Below are positions 42,624-50,841 of a stretch of 64,000 bases of DNA, in pieces; the first letter of the stretch is position 1; every line of letters starts with the position of its first letter. The notes beneath the pieces are model-generated. The model was not told the origin of the DNA. It did not search any database and saw only the letters and a program-made list of their open reading frames with translations. Source of the stretch: Lachnospiraceae bacterium (GTDB lineage: Bacteria > Bacillota > Clostridia > Lachnospirales > Lachnospiraceae); contig JAFXCD010000009.1 in the NCBI GenBank assembly GCA_017521605.1, forward strand, positions 1 through 64,000, in the 5' to 3' direction. Position numbers and translations under genes: made by a program.

Positions 42624-44942
42624 CTACTCCACACCACGCATAGCCAGTGCTTTGGTCTGTAATTCGCTTAATTTGTAGAATGTACCCTTCAGTGCCATCA
42701 ATTCTTCGTGGGTACCGGATTCGGTCACACGTCCATTGTCCAGTACGATTAAGTGGGTGGCATTACGCAGGGTGGACAGTCTGTGTGCGATGGAAAGCAC
42801 GGTTCTGCCCTTTTCCAGCTGCTCCAGGGACTTCTGGATAGCCAGCTCTGTCTCCGTATCTACGGCGGAGGTAGCTTCATCCAATATTAAAATCTTAGGG
42901 TCTGCCAGGATGGCTCTTGCAATGGAAATACGCTGCTTTTCCCCACCGGACAGAGACCGACTGGAATGACCCAGTATGGTGTCATAGCCCTGTGGCATTT
43001 TGCAGATAAAGTCGTGGGCACTTGCCTGAATCGCCGCTTTGATGATTTCCTCTCGGGTGGCTTCCGGTCTGGCATAGGCAATGTTTTCTGCTACCGTACC
43101 CATGAAGATATAGGTCTCCTGGGATACCATGGCTACGTTTTTACGAAGCTCCCTGAAACCATACTGCTTAACATTGATACCGTCCACCAGTACCTCGCCC
43201 TCATCCACATCATATAATCGGGAAATCAGGTTTACCAACGTAGATTTACCGGCACCCGAACGTCCTACAATACCCAGCACCTCGCCAGCCTCCACCTTAA
43301 AGCTTACATCCTTCAAAATAGGCTTGTTGGGCTCATAGCCAAAGGTTACGTTCTTCAGCTCGATTTCGCCTCGCAGTCTCTCCGGGCGCAGAGGTTCTGG
43401 CACTTCTTTCACCTCCGGCACTGCATCAATGATTTCAAACATACGCTGTGCGGAGTTCATGGCGTTGGTGTACCAACGGATGATTCTGGACATAAACTCC
43501 AAAGGCCATTTCAGCTGGCCCACATAGCCGGAGAAGGTAATCAGAATACCCAGCTCCATGTCCGTATTGGTACCTGCCACAATCAGGGCTGAACCGGTAG
43601 CCCACACCAAAAAGCTTAACAAATCTTCTACCAATATGTACAAAGCAGAGAACTTGCAATCATAACCTGCCACTGCCAGCTCCGCGTCTCTTACACGGCT
43701 GTTGTTCTTGCCGAAACGCTTAATCTCCTGTTGCTCCTGACCGAAAGCCTTTACCACGCGAGCCCCGGTGAAGTTCTCATTCATCTGGCTGTTGAGACGA
43801 CGGTTGGCGCGGTGTCTCTTACCATAATAGTGCCAGAGTCTCGGCATCATCTGATAGCTGATCATAAAGAGAATGGGCATCAAAATGATGCTTGCCAGTG
43901 TAAGTGTGGGATTCAGCATGAACATAATAATACAGGTAGAAAGGATGGTTGCCACATTGATAAAAAAGTAGGGGATACCATCAATCAAAAAGCCTGTAAT
44001 TTCCTCCGCGTCACTGGATACTCGGGTCATAAGACCACCCGTCTGCCTCTTGGTAAAGAAACTGATGGACAGCTTACCCATGGAGTCAAACACCTGACCT
44101 TTCAGCTTTGCCACAATTTCCGGCGCCATCCGTGCAGTCAGCACACCCTGGGAAATGCTCAATCCCTGAAGCACAATCTTGGTCACCAGCATTACAAGTA
44201 CCAAAACTCCCAGAGCCAGCACAAATCGTCCTGCAGGCAAATGCATCCATTCCAGAAAGGCTTCATCCTTGGCAAGCACCTTGTCATACAGGGTGGTTCC
44301 GCTTAAATAAGGCCACACCAGATTTAAAACTGCACTGGCTATGTAGCAGAACACCAGTAAAATCAACACTTTGGTATATGGTTTGTAGTAGGAAATCAGT
44401 CTGGTCAGAATAGACCCCTTATCCATACATTTAGGACAAATCTTTCGCTCCTGGTCCGGATAAATCATGCCGCATTTGGGGCAGCACTCCTTCCCCCTTT
44501 TGACATCCAAATCCTCTTCCTTGATTTCCTCATCCTTTTTCATCTTGTCCAAAAGGCGTCCCATTTTCATAAATGCCGCCATCTTGGTGTTGGAGAACTG
44601 GCACAGATTCTGTTCGATGCCGTCAATCTTGCCCATAAAGATACCCGTGCTCACCTGTCGTAAAACACTTAAACTCTCTACCTTCTCCAAATCGAAGAAT
44701 TTCACAGCAGGTTCTGCGTTTGCACTGTCATGCAGCGCCCAGCTGTCATATCCTCCCATGCGGTATTCCCGCTTTTCCACATAAGGATATCTGGCAATCA
44801 CCAGCTTCTCCTTTGTCAGGGCCACAATGGTATCCGCAAATCGGAAATCCTCATCCAAATCTCCTACTGCGGCATAGACCACCTGGTCCTTTGTAATTTT
44901 ATATTTTTCTAATACTTTCAAAAAACTTCCCGGTAAATTCAT
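42624..44942 (-). CDS. ABC half-exporter with N-terminal zinc ribbon
   Basis: 772 residues. A PH-like N-terminal region and CCPKCGMIYPDQERKICPKC precede six membrane segments and an ATPase (Walker A GRSGAGKST, LSGGEKQRI, LILDEATSAVD). Both half-exporters share this rare N-terminal zinc ribbon, so they are clearly paired. It is the first coding gene after a promoter, a 22-codon frame and a hairpin. TGGAGG precedes the ATG at 44,942. Confidence 0.9.
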   Translation of the reverse strand: MNLPGSFLKVLEKYKITKDQVVYAAVGDLDEDFRFADTIVALTKEKLVIARYPYVEKREYRMGGYDSWALHDSANAEPAVKFFDLEKVESLSVLRQVSTGIFMGKIDGIEQNLCQFSNTKMAAFMKMGRLLDKMKKDEEIKEEDLDVKRGKECCPKCGMIYPDQERKICPKCMDKGSILTRLISYYKPYTKVLILLVFCYIASAVLNLVWPYLSGTTLYDKVLAKDEAFLEWMHLPAGRFVLALGVLVLVMLVTKIVLQGLSISQGVLTARMAPEIVAKLKGQVFDSMGKLSISFFTKRQTGGLMTRVSSDAEEITGFLIDGIPYFFINVATILSTCIIMFMLNPTLTLASIILMPILFMISYQMMPRLWHYYGKRHRANRRLNSQMNENFTGARVVKAFGQEQQEIKRFGKNNSRVRDAELAVAGYDCKFSALYILVEDLLSFLVWATGSALIVAGTNTDMELGILITFSGYVGQLKWPLEFMSRIIRWYTNAMNSAQRMFEIIDAVPEVKEVPEPLRPERLRGEIELKNVTFGYEPNKPILKDVSFKVEAGEVLGIVGRSGAGKSTLVNLISRLYDVDEGEVLVDGINVKQYGFRELRKNVAMVSQETYIFMGTVAENIAYARPEATREEIIKAAIQASAHDFICKMPQGYDTILGHSSRSLSGGEKQRISIARAILADPKILILDEATSAVDTETELAIQKSLEQLEKGRTVLSIAHRLSTLRNATHLIVLDNGRVTESGTHEELMALKGTFYKLSELQTKALAMRGVE

Positions 44943-44996
44943 GTTAACCTCCAAAATATTGTTGCTCCCGGCTTTTGACTTTGTTCAGATATACAG

Positions 44997-45031
44997 AAAG
45001 ACCCGGTATGACATATTGTCAAACCGGGTCT
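44997..45031 (-). terminator. terminator hairpin in exporter leader (attenuator)
   Basis: A 9-base stem (AGACCCGGT with ACCGGGTCT) extended by four inner pairs around an ATATT loop is followed on the minus strand by TTTCTGT. It lies between the 22-codon frame and the first half-exporter, 55 bases before its start. A terminator here only makes sense as an attenuator or as an end of the small upstream transcript. Confidence 0.7.
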
Positions 45032-45094
45032 GTTAACCATTCCTAATAAGTCTATATAAGTAACAAAAGCTATGGCGCGTTCTTATCCAACCGC

Positions 45095-45163
45095 CTATAG
45101 ACACCTACTCCGGGAGACAATATGCTTCATCATTTGGTTTGCTGTTCTTAATGTTGTATACAT
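45095..45163 (-). CDS. leader peptide, 22 codons
   Basis: Behind AAAGGAGA with a 7-base space, an ATG opens MYTTLRTANQ and MMKHIVSRSRCL and ends at TAG. No other gene explains the strong site. The promoter is 70 bases upstream and the terminator hairpin about 65 bases downstream, the layout of ribosome-controlled attenuators such as bmrB before the exporters bmrCD. The CCCGG of codons near the end can pair with the hairpin's 3' arm (CCGGG), giving an antiterminator. Confidence 0.6.
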   Translation of the reverse strand: MYTTLRTANQMMKHIVSRSRCL

Positions 45164-45209
45164 TTCTTTGTCTCCTTTCCTTAGTTATTTGTTTTCAACA
45201 TCTTTGTTT

Positions 45210-45238
45210 ATGATATACTCAATTCCAATATCTGTCAA
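45210..45238 (-). promoter_or_regulatory. sigma-A promoter of exporter operon
   Basis: On the minus strand TTGACA (45,233-45,238) and TATCAT (45,210-45,215) are 17 bases apart. A start near 45,203 gives a 40-base untranslated region before the leader peptide and about 260 bases before the exporter. Confidence 0.72.
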
Positions 45239-45278
45239 TGCATTTTTTAATGATTTTGTCTTTGGTATCCCCTTCCTG

Positions 45279-45704
45279 TCATTCTTCCTTTATCCCCTGA
45301 TACTCTGCCAATCTCTTATTCATCATATCCGCTTCCTTCATCACCTTTCTCCAGGAAACCGCTGACACTGTCAGGAAAATAATGGCTACCAGAATCAGCA
45401 TACCCATTACCTGAGCCAAATCATCTGTATGAAACCAATGAAACCAAATACCACATACTACTACGATAACATTTACCATCAAGTAGTGAAGGACACATCG
45501 TATTTTGGTGCTCTTCTTGCTCAGTTCATCAGTATACATAAATGCACCTGCGCTGGTAAACAGAGAAACCAATAAAATCTGCCACATCATTTCCATGCCG
45601 AATTGTATTCCCGGAAAGAAAATCCCGCAATACACTCCCACACCCAAAACGACACAGGTGGTTACCGCTGTAAATACTTCAAAAAACATTTTCAGTCTTG
45701 CCAT
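45279..45704 (-). CDS. DUF3021 membrane protein
   Basis: 141 residues with four predicted membrane segments and the DUF3021 pattern (TSAGAFMYT, then WFHWF). DUF3021 proteins act with LytTR regulators as membrane inhibitors in LytTR regulatory systems. It lies 11 bases after the LytTR gene here, and the next promoter is only 40 bases beyond its stop. AAGGAGG precedes the ATG. Confidence 0.85.
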   Translation of the reverse strand: MARLKMFFEVFTAVTTCVVLGVGVYCGIFFPGIQFGMEMMWQILLVSLFTSAGAFMYTDELSKKSTKIRCVLHYLMVNVIVVVCGIWFHWFHTDDLAQVMGMLILVAIIFLTVSAVSWRKVMKEADMMNKRLAEYQGIKEE

Positions 45705-45715
45705 CTTCTCCCTCC

Positions 45716-46153
45716 TTACAATCCCAGCTTTTCTTTTAATATAGACACATAGGCTCTGGAAACAATTAGCTTCTCGCCGTTTTTCATGGTAGCTTCAAAT
45801 CTGCCGTTAAAGGCCGGGCTTAAGCTCTTTACCTTGGATAAATTCAAAATCGCAGACTTAGAAACCCGGACAAAATCCGTTCCCCGAAACCTCTCCTCCA
45901 GCTCATAAAGCTTCTGCTTCGTCTCATACACATCCTTCTCCAGATACAAAAAGACCTTATTGTCAACTGCCTCAAAATAATAAACTTCCTTCGGCATCAC
46001 CTGAAGAATTTCTGTTCCCCGGGTAACTGTCAACTTTTCCTGTCCTGCTTTCAAGGCATATACCAGCTTCAGTAAATGTTCGTCTACTTGTTTACAACGG
46101 ATGATGATTTCATCTTCTGCCCCATCCGGTCGATCCTCAATGGTTATTTTCAT
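45716..46153 (-). CDS. LytTR family DNA-binding regulator
   Basis: 145 residues. The C-terminal LytTR domain is clear (VYYFEAVDNKVFLYLEKD, then DFVRVSKSAILNLSKVKSL and NGRFEATMKNGEKLIVSRAY). There is no receiver domain, as in LytTR systems paired with DUF3021. It probably binds paired sites near the transporter promoter and is held in check by the DUF3021 partner. Confidence 0.9.
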   Translation of the reverse strand: MKITIEDRPDGAEDEIIIRCKQVDEHLLKLVYALKAGQEKLTVTRGTEILQVMPKEVYYFEAVDNKVFLYLEKDVYETKQKLYELEERFRGTDFVRVSKSAILNLSKVKSLSPAFNGRFEATMKNGEKLIVSRAYVSILKEKLGL

Positions 46154-46166
46154 GTCTTTATCCTCA

Positions 46167-47084
46167 TTACTTCTTATCGTGAATGGTTCTTTGTCTACTT
46201 ATTACTGCTGCCACTATTATAGCTATTATACCATAAAATACCAAAAGTAAAATTTGTTTTTCCATGGTGATTTGTATCTCACCGCTCCACAAGGTTATCC
46301 CCATTTCTCCGGCAACCTGATGGGGAATCACCTCCGGCAAGCCTGCAAAGGCTTTTTCCAATGCTTCTTTCGTCATTATCTCCCGCATCATTGCAGTTCC
46401 GTGAAGTACCGGCAGACATTTAAGCACTCTTACCACGCCTTCAGTAAGTTGGGATACGGGCAAATAAATACCTCCCAGGAAACCTACCAAAGTACCGATT
46501 ACCGTAAGCAAACCACCCCAGGCACTTTCGCTATGGACAAATAAGGCAAGCAAATACCCAATGGTTGCATACACAAAAGCATTCAACAGTATGATTCCAA
46601 ACACTTTCAGAAAAACTCCCATCGAAACTAAAGGATTTCCCTGAAGTACCAGATACCCCTGACCAATCACAAAGGTTAACAGGCTCATCCCGCTACCGAT
46701 GCTTCCGGATGACAGAATATAGCTGAGTGCGATTTTGATTCGCTTCACCGGAGCCACATAAAGCAAAGCCAGCTGGCCTTTCACCTCATCCCGAATCATA
46801 GTCTGAATGACTGTAAGGGAAACTGTAACCGTATTCACGATTAGGATACCGGCCAGAGTCCACAGATTAACCAAATACTCTGCATTTCTTTCATCTACAG
46901 CCACATCCCTAACTCCTCCATATTCGGAAAGTACCCAAAGTATGTTTTCCACATTCATTTCACCCAAAAACACCACCTGTAAAAGCAAAATAATCAGCAT
47001 GGATAGCACTGAAAAAAACACCGCCCCATAATCTCTCATAAATACCAGCATATTTCTTTTGCATAAATAACAAATTTCTCTCAT
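46167..47084 (-). CDS. ABC-2 type transporter permease
   Basis: 305 residues with six hydrophobic segments and the ABC-2 core (GLLTVIGTLVGFLGGIYLPVSQL). It is 24 bases downstream of an ATPase gene and the products form an exporter. Homologues confer resistance to antibiotics or lipid-active peptides. AAGAGG lies before the ATG. Confidence 0.87.
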   Translation of the reverse strand: MREICYLCKRNMLVFMRDYGAVFFSVLSMLIILLLQVVFLGEMNVENILWVLSEYGGVRDVAVDERNAEYLVNLWTLAGILIVNTVTVSLTVIQTMIRDEVKGQLALLYVAPVKRIKIALSYILSSGSIGSGMSLLTFVIGQGYLVLQGNPLVSMGVFLKVFGIILLNAFVYATIGYLLALFVHSESAWGGLLTVIGTLVGFLGGIYLPVSQLTEGVVRVLKCLPVLHGTAMMREIMTKEALEKAFAGLPEVIPHQVAGEMGITLWSGEIQITMEKQILLLVFYGIIAIIVAAVISRQRTIHDKK

Positions 47085-47107
47085 TCTTTTCGCCTCTTTC
47101 CACCCAT

Positions 47108-48025
47108 TTATTGCAGACTCTTCCCTGTTACATTCAAAAACACATCATCCATGGAGCCCTGTACCATTTCAAATCCTTCCAGTAAGTGCCGTACCTCTTC
47201 CAGCACCGAAATGGCCGCCAAACTATCCATTACACTGATTTGGAAATACTCTTCCTTCTTCTGATAAGGCAACTGTCTTTCTTCTAAATAGTTTGTCAGC
47301 TCCCCTTCCAAACCAGGCTTGGGTATCAGCTTCAGCTTATCCTTTGCATAGGTTTCCTTTAGGGAAAACGGTGTTCCATACTCCTTAATCTCACCTCCGT
47401 GAAGAATGGCAATATGGGACGCTCTGGCAGCCTCCTCCATATAATGGGTAGTTAGAAAAATGGTCATACCTTCCTCTTTTCGCAAACGCTCGATACTTTC
47501 CCACACAATTTTTCTGGTAGCCGGGTCCAGCCCTGTGGTAGGCTCATCCAGAAACAGAATCTGCGGAGCATGCACCAATGCTCTTGCTATTTCGCAGCGC
47601 CGCTTCCAGCCTCCGGAGAGTTTGCCATATCTCCTCTTATACACTTCTGTAAGCTCCAACACTTCACATACATGTGCCACCTGCTCTGCCAGTTTCTTGG
47701 GATTCCTTTCATATAAAGCACCATAGGTCAGTAGATTTTCCTTCACCGTAAGCCTATCGTCCAGACAATTGTTCTGATACACCACACCAATCTTTTTACG
47801 AATTTCTTCATCATTCCTTCCCAACTCCATTCCACAGATTTGCACCTGTCCCTCCGTAGGTCTCAATACTGTACACAACATGTTTATGGTAGTGGATTTG
47901 CCGGCACCATTTACCCCCAAAAAACCGAACAGCTCTCCCCTTTCCACCTTAAAATCAATTCCTTTTACTGCCTTGACTTCACCGAAATATTTCTTTAGTT
48001 CCTTTACCTGAATGATTGGTTCCAT
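47108..48025 (-). CDS. ABC transporter ATP-binding protein
   Basis: 305 residues with Walker A GVNGAGKST, a signature LSGGWKRR (W replaces Q) and LFLDEPTTGLD. It is of the drug-exporter subfamily (DrrA/CcmA-like), with a C-terminal 60-residue extension. The ATG at 48,025 follows AAGGAGGGGG. A strong hairpin ends 53 bases upstream. Confidence 0.9.
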   Translation of the reverse strand: MEPIIQVKELKKYFGEVKAVKGIDFKVERGELFGFLGVNGAGKSTTINMLCTVLRPTEGQVQICGMELGRNDEEIRKKIGVVYQNNCLDDRLTVKENLLTYGALYERNPKKLAEQVAHVCEVLELTEVYKRRYGKLSGGWKRRCEIARALVHAPQILFLDEPTTGLDPATRKIVWESIERLRKEEGMTIFLTTHYMEEAARASHIAILHGGEIKEYGTPFSLKETYAKDKLKLIPKPGLEGELTNYLEERQLPYQKKEEYFQISVMDSLAAISVLEEVRHLLEGFEMVQGSMDDVFLNVTGKSLQ

Positions 48026-48077
48026 ATGCTGCCCCCTCCTTATTTTCTTACTGTACTGCTCGTTTTCCATAGCTTAA

Positions 48078-48124
48078 TAAAAAAAGCAACCTACCGCAAT
48101 AGCTTATGCGGTAAGTTGCTTTTT
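48078..48124 (-). terminator. strong hairpin upstream of ABC operon
   Basis: AAAAAGCAAC-CTACCGCA and its partner TGCGGTA-AGTTGCTTTTT form a stem of about 18 bases that is perfect in the minus-strand RNA if one G-U pair is allowed, followed by a T run. The tRNA-Tyr has its own terminator 60 bases further up, so this hairpin either ends a leader of the ABC operon (attenuator) or backs up the tRNA terminator. Confidence 0.75.
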
Positions 48125-48182
48125 ACGTACATTATGTTGCTTTCTGGGGTTGTAAAATACAGGAGGGAATGCCTATACACGC

Positions 48183-48212
48183 AAAAAGGGACAAACCTTT
48201 CGGTTTATCCCC
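48183..48212 (-). terminator. terminator of tRNA-Tyr
   Basis: GGGGATAAACC, a GAAA tetraloop and GGTTTGTCCC are followed by TTTTT on the minus strand, about 10 bases after the tRNA 3' end. It is a classic intrinsic terminator. Confidence 0.85.
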
Positions 48213-48222
48213 TTGCTGATAA

Positions 48223-48304
48223 TGGATGGAGGTGGATTCGAACCACCGAAGCAATTTGCAGCAGATTTACAGTCTGTCCCCTTTGGCCACTCGGGAATCC
48301 ATCC
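48223..48304 (-). tRNA. tRNA-Tyr (GTA)
   Basis: The acceptor stem GGATGGA pairs with TCCATCC, the T arm is GGTGG-TTCGAAT-CCACC, and the anticodon loop reads TGTAAAT with anticodon GTA. A long variable arm (TGCTGCAAATTGC region) fits a class II tRNA, as expected for bacterial tRNA-Tyr. CCA is not encoded. It ends about 80 bases after the GH13 gene. Confidence 0.95.
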
Positions 48305-48382
48305 ATGTAAACACAAGTCCTAACAAAAACGAATTGTAGCACAAGTTCAAACAAATTGCAAGCACTTTACATGGAATAGTTG

Positions 48383-50476
48383 CTATTTTTTCATCAGCAC
48401 CACTGCCGAAGTCTTGGGCAAAGTAATGGTGATCTTGCCGAACCTGATTTCGTACTCCACAGGCTCCAGGCTATACCCACCTTCACTTGTTTCTATGAGG
48501 CGTACCATGGTACCTTCCTTGCCGGCACCGGTTTCCCAGACAGTAACCTCCCTTGTAGTCTCCTGCATGGAATTGTTTATCAACACTACCAATTGTTCTT
48601 CTTTATTGAAACGGCCATAAGCCAGATAATTATCATCCGCGTCCATACATTTGATGGAACCGGTGCGCAGTGCATTATGTTCCTTGTGTATTTTAATGAT
48701 ATCCTTGTGAAACTGTATCAGCTCCCGGTCCTCTCGTCCCCAAGGATAGGTACGACGGTTATCCGGGTCTGTAAAGCCACACAAGCCTGCTTCGTCACCA
48801 TAGTAAATGGTAGGAGCACCCACCCAGGTCATCTGCATTACCACGGCCTCTCTTAGCACTGCCTTGTTGACTCCCTGATTTGCTGCCTCAAAGCCCAGCG
48901 TATTGATACGCCCCACTTTGTGGTTGGTACGAGTTAAAAAGCGTGAATGATCATGGTTGGAAAGCTCATTCATGGCTACCTGCCAGCTGGGCATGGCAAA
49001 ATTAGAAGTATGATGGCGCATGGCACCCCAGAAACTCTCCGAATTACCCAATAAATCCTCTCGGAAATCATCACTGTGCTTCTCCATACCGGTCAAGAAC
49101 CATGTCACCGGCTCCATAAAGGCATCGTAGTTCATCACCGTATCCCATTCATTACCCTGTAGCCACTCTCTGGTATTGCCATAATGCTCAGCCAGAATAA
49201 TCGCCTCCGGATTGGCTTCCTTTACCACCCGACGAAACTCCTTCCAGAACTGATGATTAAACTCCGGCGAATGGCCCAAATCTGCTGCTACGTCCAGACG
49301 CCAGCCGTCTGCATTGTAAGGTGCAGACACCCATTTGGCAGCTATCTTTAATACATAGTCGCAAAGCTCCTTAGAGCCTTCATAATTCAATTTGGGCAGG
49401 GTATCATGTCCCCACCATCCATCATAGTTTTGATTGTAAGGCCATCCCTCACTCTTAAAGTCAAAATAGCCTCTATATGGGCTTTCTGCAGATACATAGG
49501 CACCCTTGTCGTAGCCCTCCGCGTTTTCGTATATGCGCTCTCTGTCCATCCACTTGTTAAAGGAACCACAGTGATTGAACACACCGTCCAGAATGACGCG
49601 GATACCACGTTTATGGGCTTCCTCCACCACTTTGGCAAAGAGGGCATTACTTGCCTCCAGATTGGCCTTATTGGCCACACGGTTAATGTAACGGGAAGCA
49701 TGGGAATTGTCCCTGTCCCAATGTTGCAACAATTCACCACCATCGTCCACAATTTTACCAAAATGGGGATCTATATAGTCATAATCCTGTATATCGTACT
49801 TGTGGTTAGAGGGGGAAACAAATAGGGGATTGAAATAAATCACCTCTATCCCCAAATCCTGCAGGTAGTCCATCTTATCCAGTACACCCTGCAAATCGCC
49901 TCCATAAAACTCCCGCACATCCATAGGTGCAGGATTGCGGTACCAGTCCTCTACCCGATGCACATGTTCGTTAATATAAGTATATTCATCTGTCAAAACA
50001 TCATTACTATTGTCACCATTACAGAAGCGATCCACATAAATCTGGTACATAACCGCTCCCTTAGCCCACTGAGGTGTAGAAAATCCGGGGATAATCACAA
50101 AATCATAATATTCATTGGCCTCACGAACCATACCACGGGTATCAAATACCACTGAAATCCGCCCTGTCTCCACCACGAAATGATAGTGTAGCTTTTCTTC
50201 CCCAAGCACTATCTCACAAACATAAAAATCAAAACTCTCATCTGATTCCACCTTGCACATGGGAACAGACTGATTATTCTGCACCACAAAAACATGGTCT
50301 ACATTATTCTTCGCTGTACGGAACCGAATGGTTACTGTCTCACCGACCTTAGGCTCCATAGGACTTACATAATCTGCTGAAGTATCTGTAAACAGGCCTT
50401 TCCGATTAAACACGGGCCTCATGGATGCAATATAAAACTGGCTATTCTGATTCCTGCGAATACGCTCCAAATCCAT
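48383..50476 (-). CDS. GH13 alpha-glucanase (neopullulanase/maltogenic amylase-like)
   Basis: 697 residues. An N-terminal beta-sandwich domain (about 1-130) precedes the (beta/alpha)8 barrel. Catalytic residues are D395 in DGWRLDVAAD, E430 in ILAEHYG and D509 in LSNHDHSR; NP-rich VFNHCG is the first conserved region. No signal peptide is seen, so it degrades imported maltodextrin or cyclomaltodextrin in the cytoplasm. The ATG at 50,476 lies 7 bases after GGAGG; a TTG two codons earlier is not needed. Confidence 0.92.
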   Translation of the reverse strand: MDLERIRRNQNSQFYIASMRPVFNRKGLFTDTSADYVSPMEPKVGETVTIRFRTAKNNVDHVFVVQNNQSVPMCKVESDESFDFYVCEIVLGEEKLHYHFVVETGRISVVFDTRGMVREANEYYDFVIIPGFSTPQWAKGAVMYQIYVDRFCNGDNSNDVLTDEYTYINEHVHRVEDWYRNPAPMDVREFYGGDLQGVLDKMDYLQDLGIEVIYFNPLFVSPSNHKYDIQDYDYIDPHFGKIVDDGGELLQHWDRDNSHASRYINRVANKANLEASNALFAKVVEEAHKRGIRVILDGVFNHCGSFNKWMDRERIYENAEGYDKGAYVSAESPYRGYFDFKSEGWPYNQNYDGWWGHDTLPKLNYEGSKELCDYVLKIAAKWVSAPYNADGWRLDVAADLGHSPEFNHQFWKEFRRVVKEANPEAIILAEHYGNTREWLQGNEWDTVMNYDAFMEPVTWFLTGMEKHSDDFREDLLGNSESFWGAMRHHTSNFAMPSWQVAMNELSNHDHSRFLTRTNHKVGRINTLGFEAANQGVNKAVLREAVVMQMTWVGAPTIYYGDEAGLCGFTDPDNRRTYPWGREDRELIQFHKDIIKIHKEHNALRTGSIKCMDADDNYLAYGRFNKEEQLVVLINNSMQETTREVTVWETGAGKEGTMVRLIETSEGGYSLEPVEYEIRFGKITITLPKTSAVVLMKK

Positions 50477-50508
50477 TTTCAATCCTCCAAGTGATGAGTG
50501 TTATATAT

Positions 50509-50537
50509 ATTTTATAAGAAACCGCTTTCTTGTGCAA
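50509..50537 (-). promoter_or_regulatory. sigma-A promoter of GH13 gene
   Basis: TTGCAC (50,532-50,537) and TAAAAT (50,509-50,514) lie 17 bases apart on the minus strand, 33 bases upstream of the start codon. The spacer is occupied by a palindrome. Confidence 0.75.
50516..50531 (-). promoter_or_regulatory. palindromic operator (LacI/CcpA-like)
   Basis: AAGAAA-GCGG-TTTCTT fills the promoter spacer. It resembles LacI-family and cre operators (AAxCGxTT cores) and its position would block RNA polymerase, so sugar-dependent repression of the GH13 gene is likely. The regulator is not in this window. Confidence 0.55.
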
Positions 50538-50596
50538 GAGTTAAATAGTCTACTGGTAACGATTCAGCGCCCTCATTCGCAAAACCGCTACCAAGT

Positions 50597-50624
50597 AAAA
50601 AAGACAGCTGACGCTGTCTTTTTT
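50597..50624 (-). terminator. terminator downstream of ftsH
   Basis: AAAAAAGACAGC, loop TGAC and GCTGTCTTTTTT form a symmetric hairpin with T runs on both strands. It lies 218 bases after the ftsH stop, so it is the probable operon end. The rest of this gene-free region (50,477-50,841) is AT-rich. Confidence 0.75.
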
Positions 50625-50679
50625 AGAGAAGGTATTTCTTTCTTATGGGGTATAGCAAAAAACTATATAATGTATTGGG

Positions 50680-50714
50680 GGGGTTACGCATATTATAATA
50701 CCATGGGTAACCCC
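50680..50714. other. inverted repeat in AT-rich gap
   Basis: GGGGTTAC and GTAACCCC flank a 19-base AT-rich loop, with a short T run on the plus-strand side. No plus-strand gene exists for it to terminate. It could be a protein site or mRNA structure in the ftsH 3' region. Confidence 0.4.
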
Positions 50715-50841
50715 TTTTGCATATCCTCAAAAATCACAAATATTACAATTTATATCTTTTGTTTTTGTACATTTTTACCAAATGATTCTTGTTAATATAT
50801 ACCAACGATTAAGTTTATTCCTTTTACAGATCTCTTACGGT

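Noticed and set aside
45072..45365. Plus-strand frame of 97 codons over the exporter leader
   Set aside because: It runs antisense through the promoter and leader frame and into the DUF3021 gene; no ribosome site supports it.
50483..50841. Small gene in the ftsH downstream region
   Set aside because: An open frame on the plus strand crosses both hairpins and has no ribosome site or family likeness.
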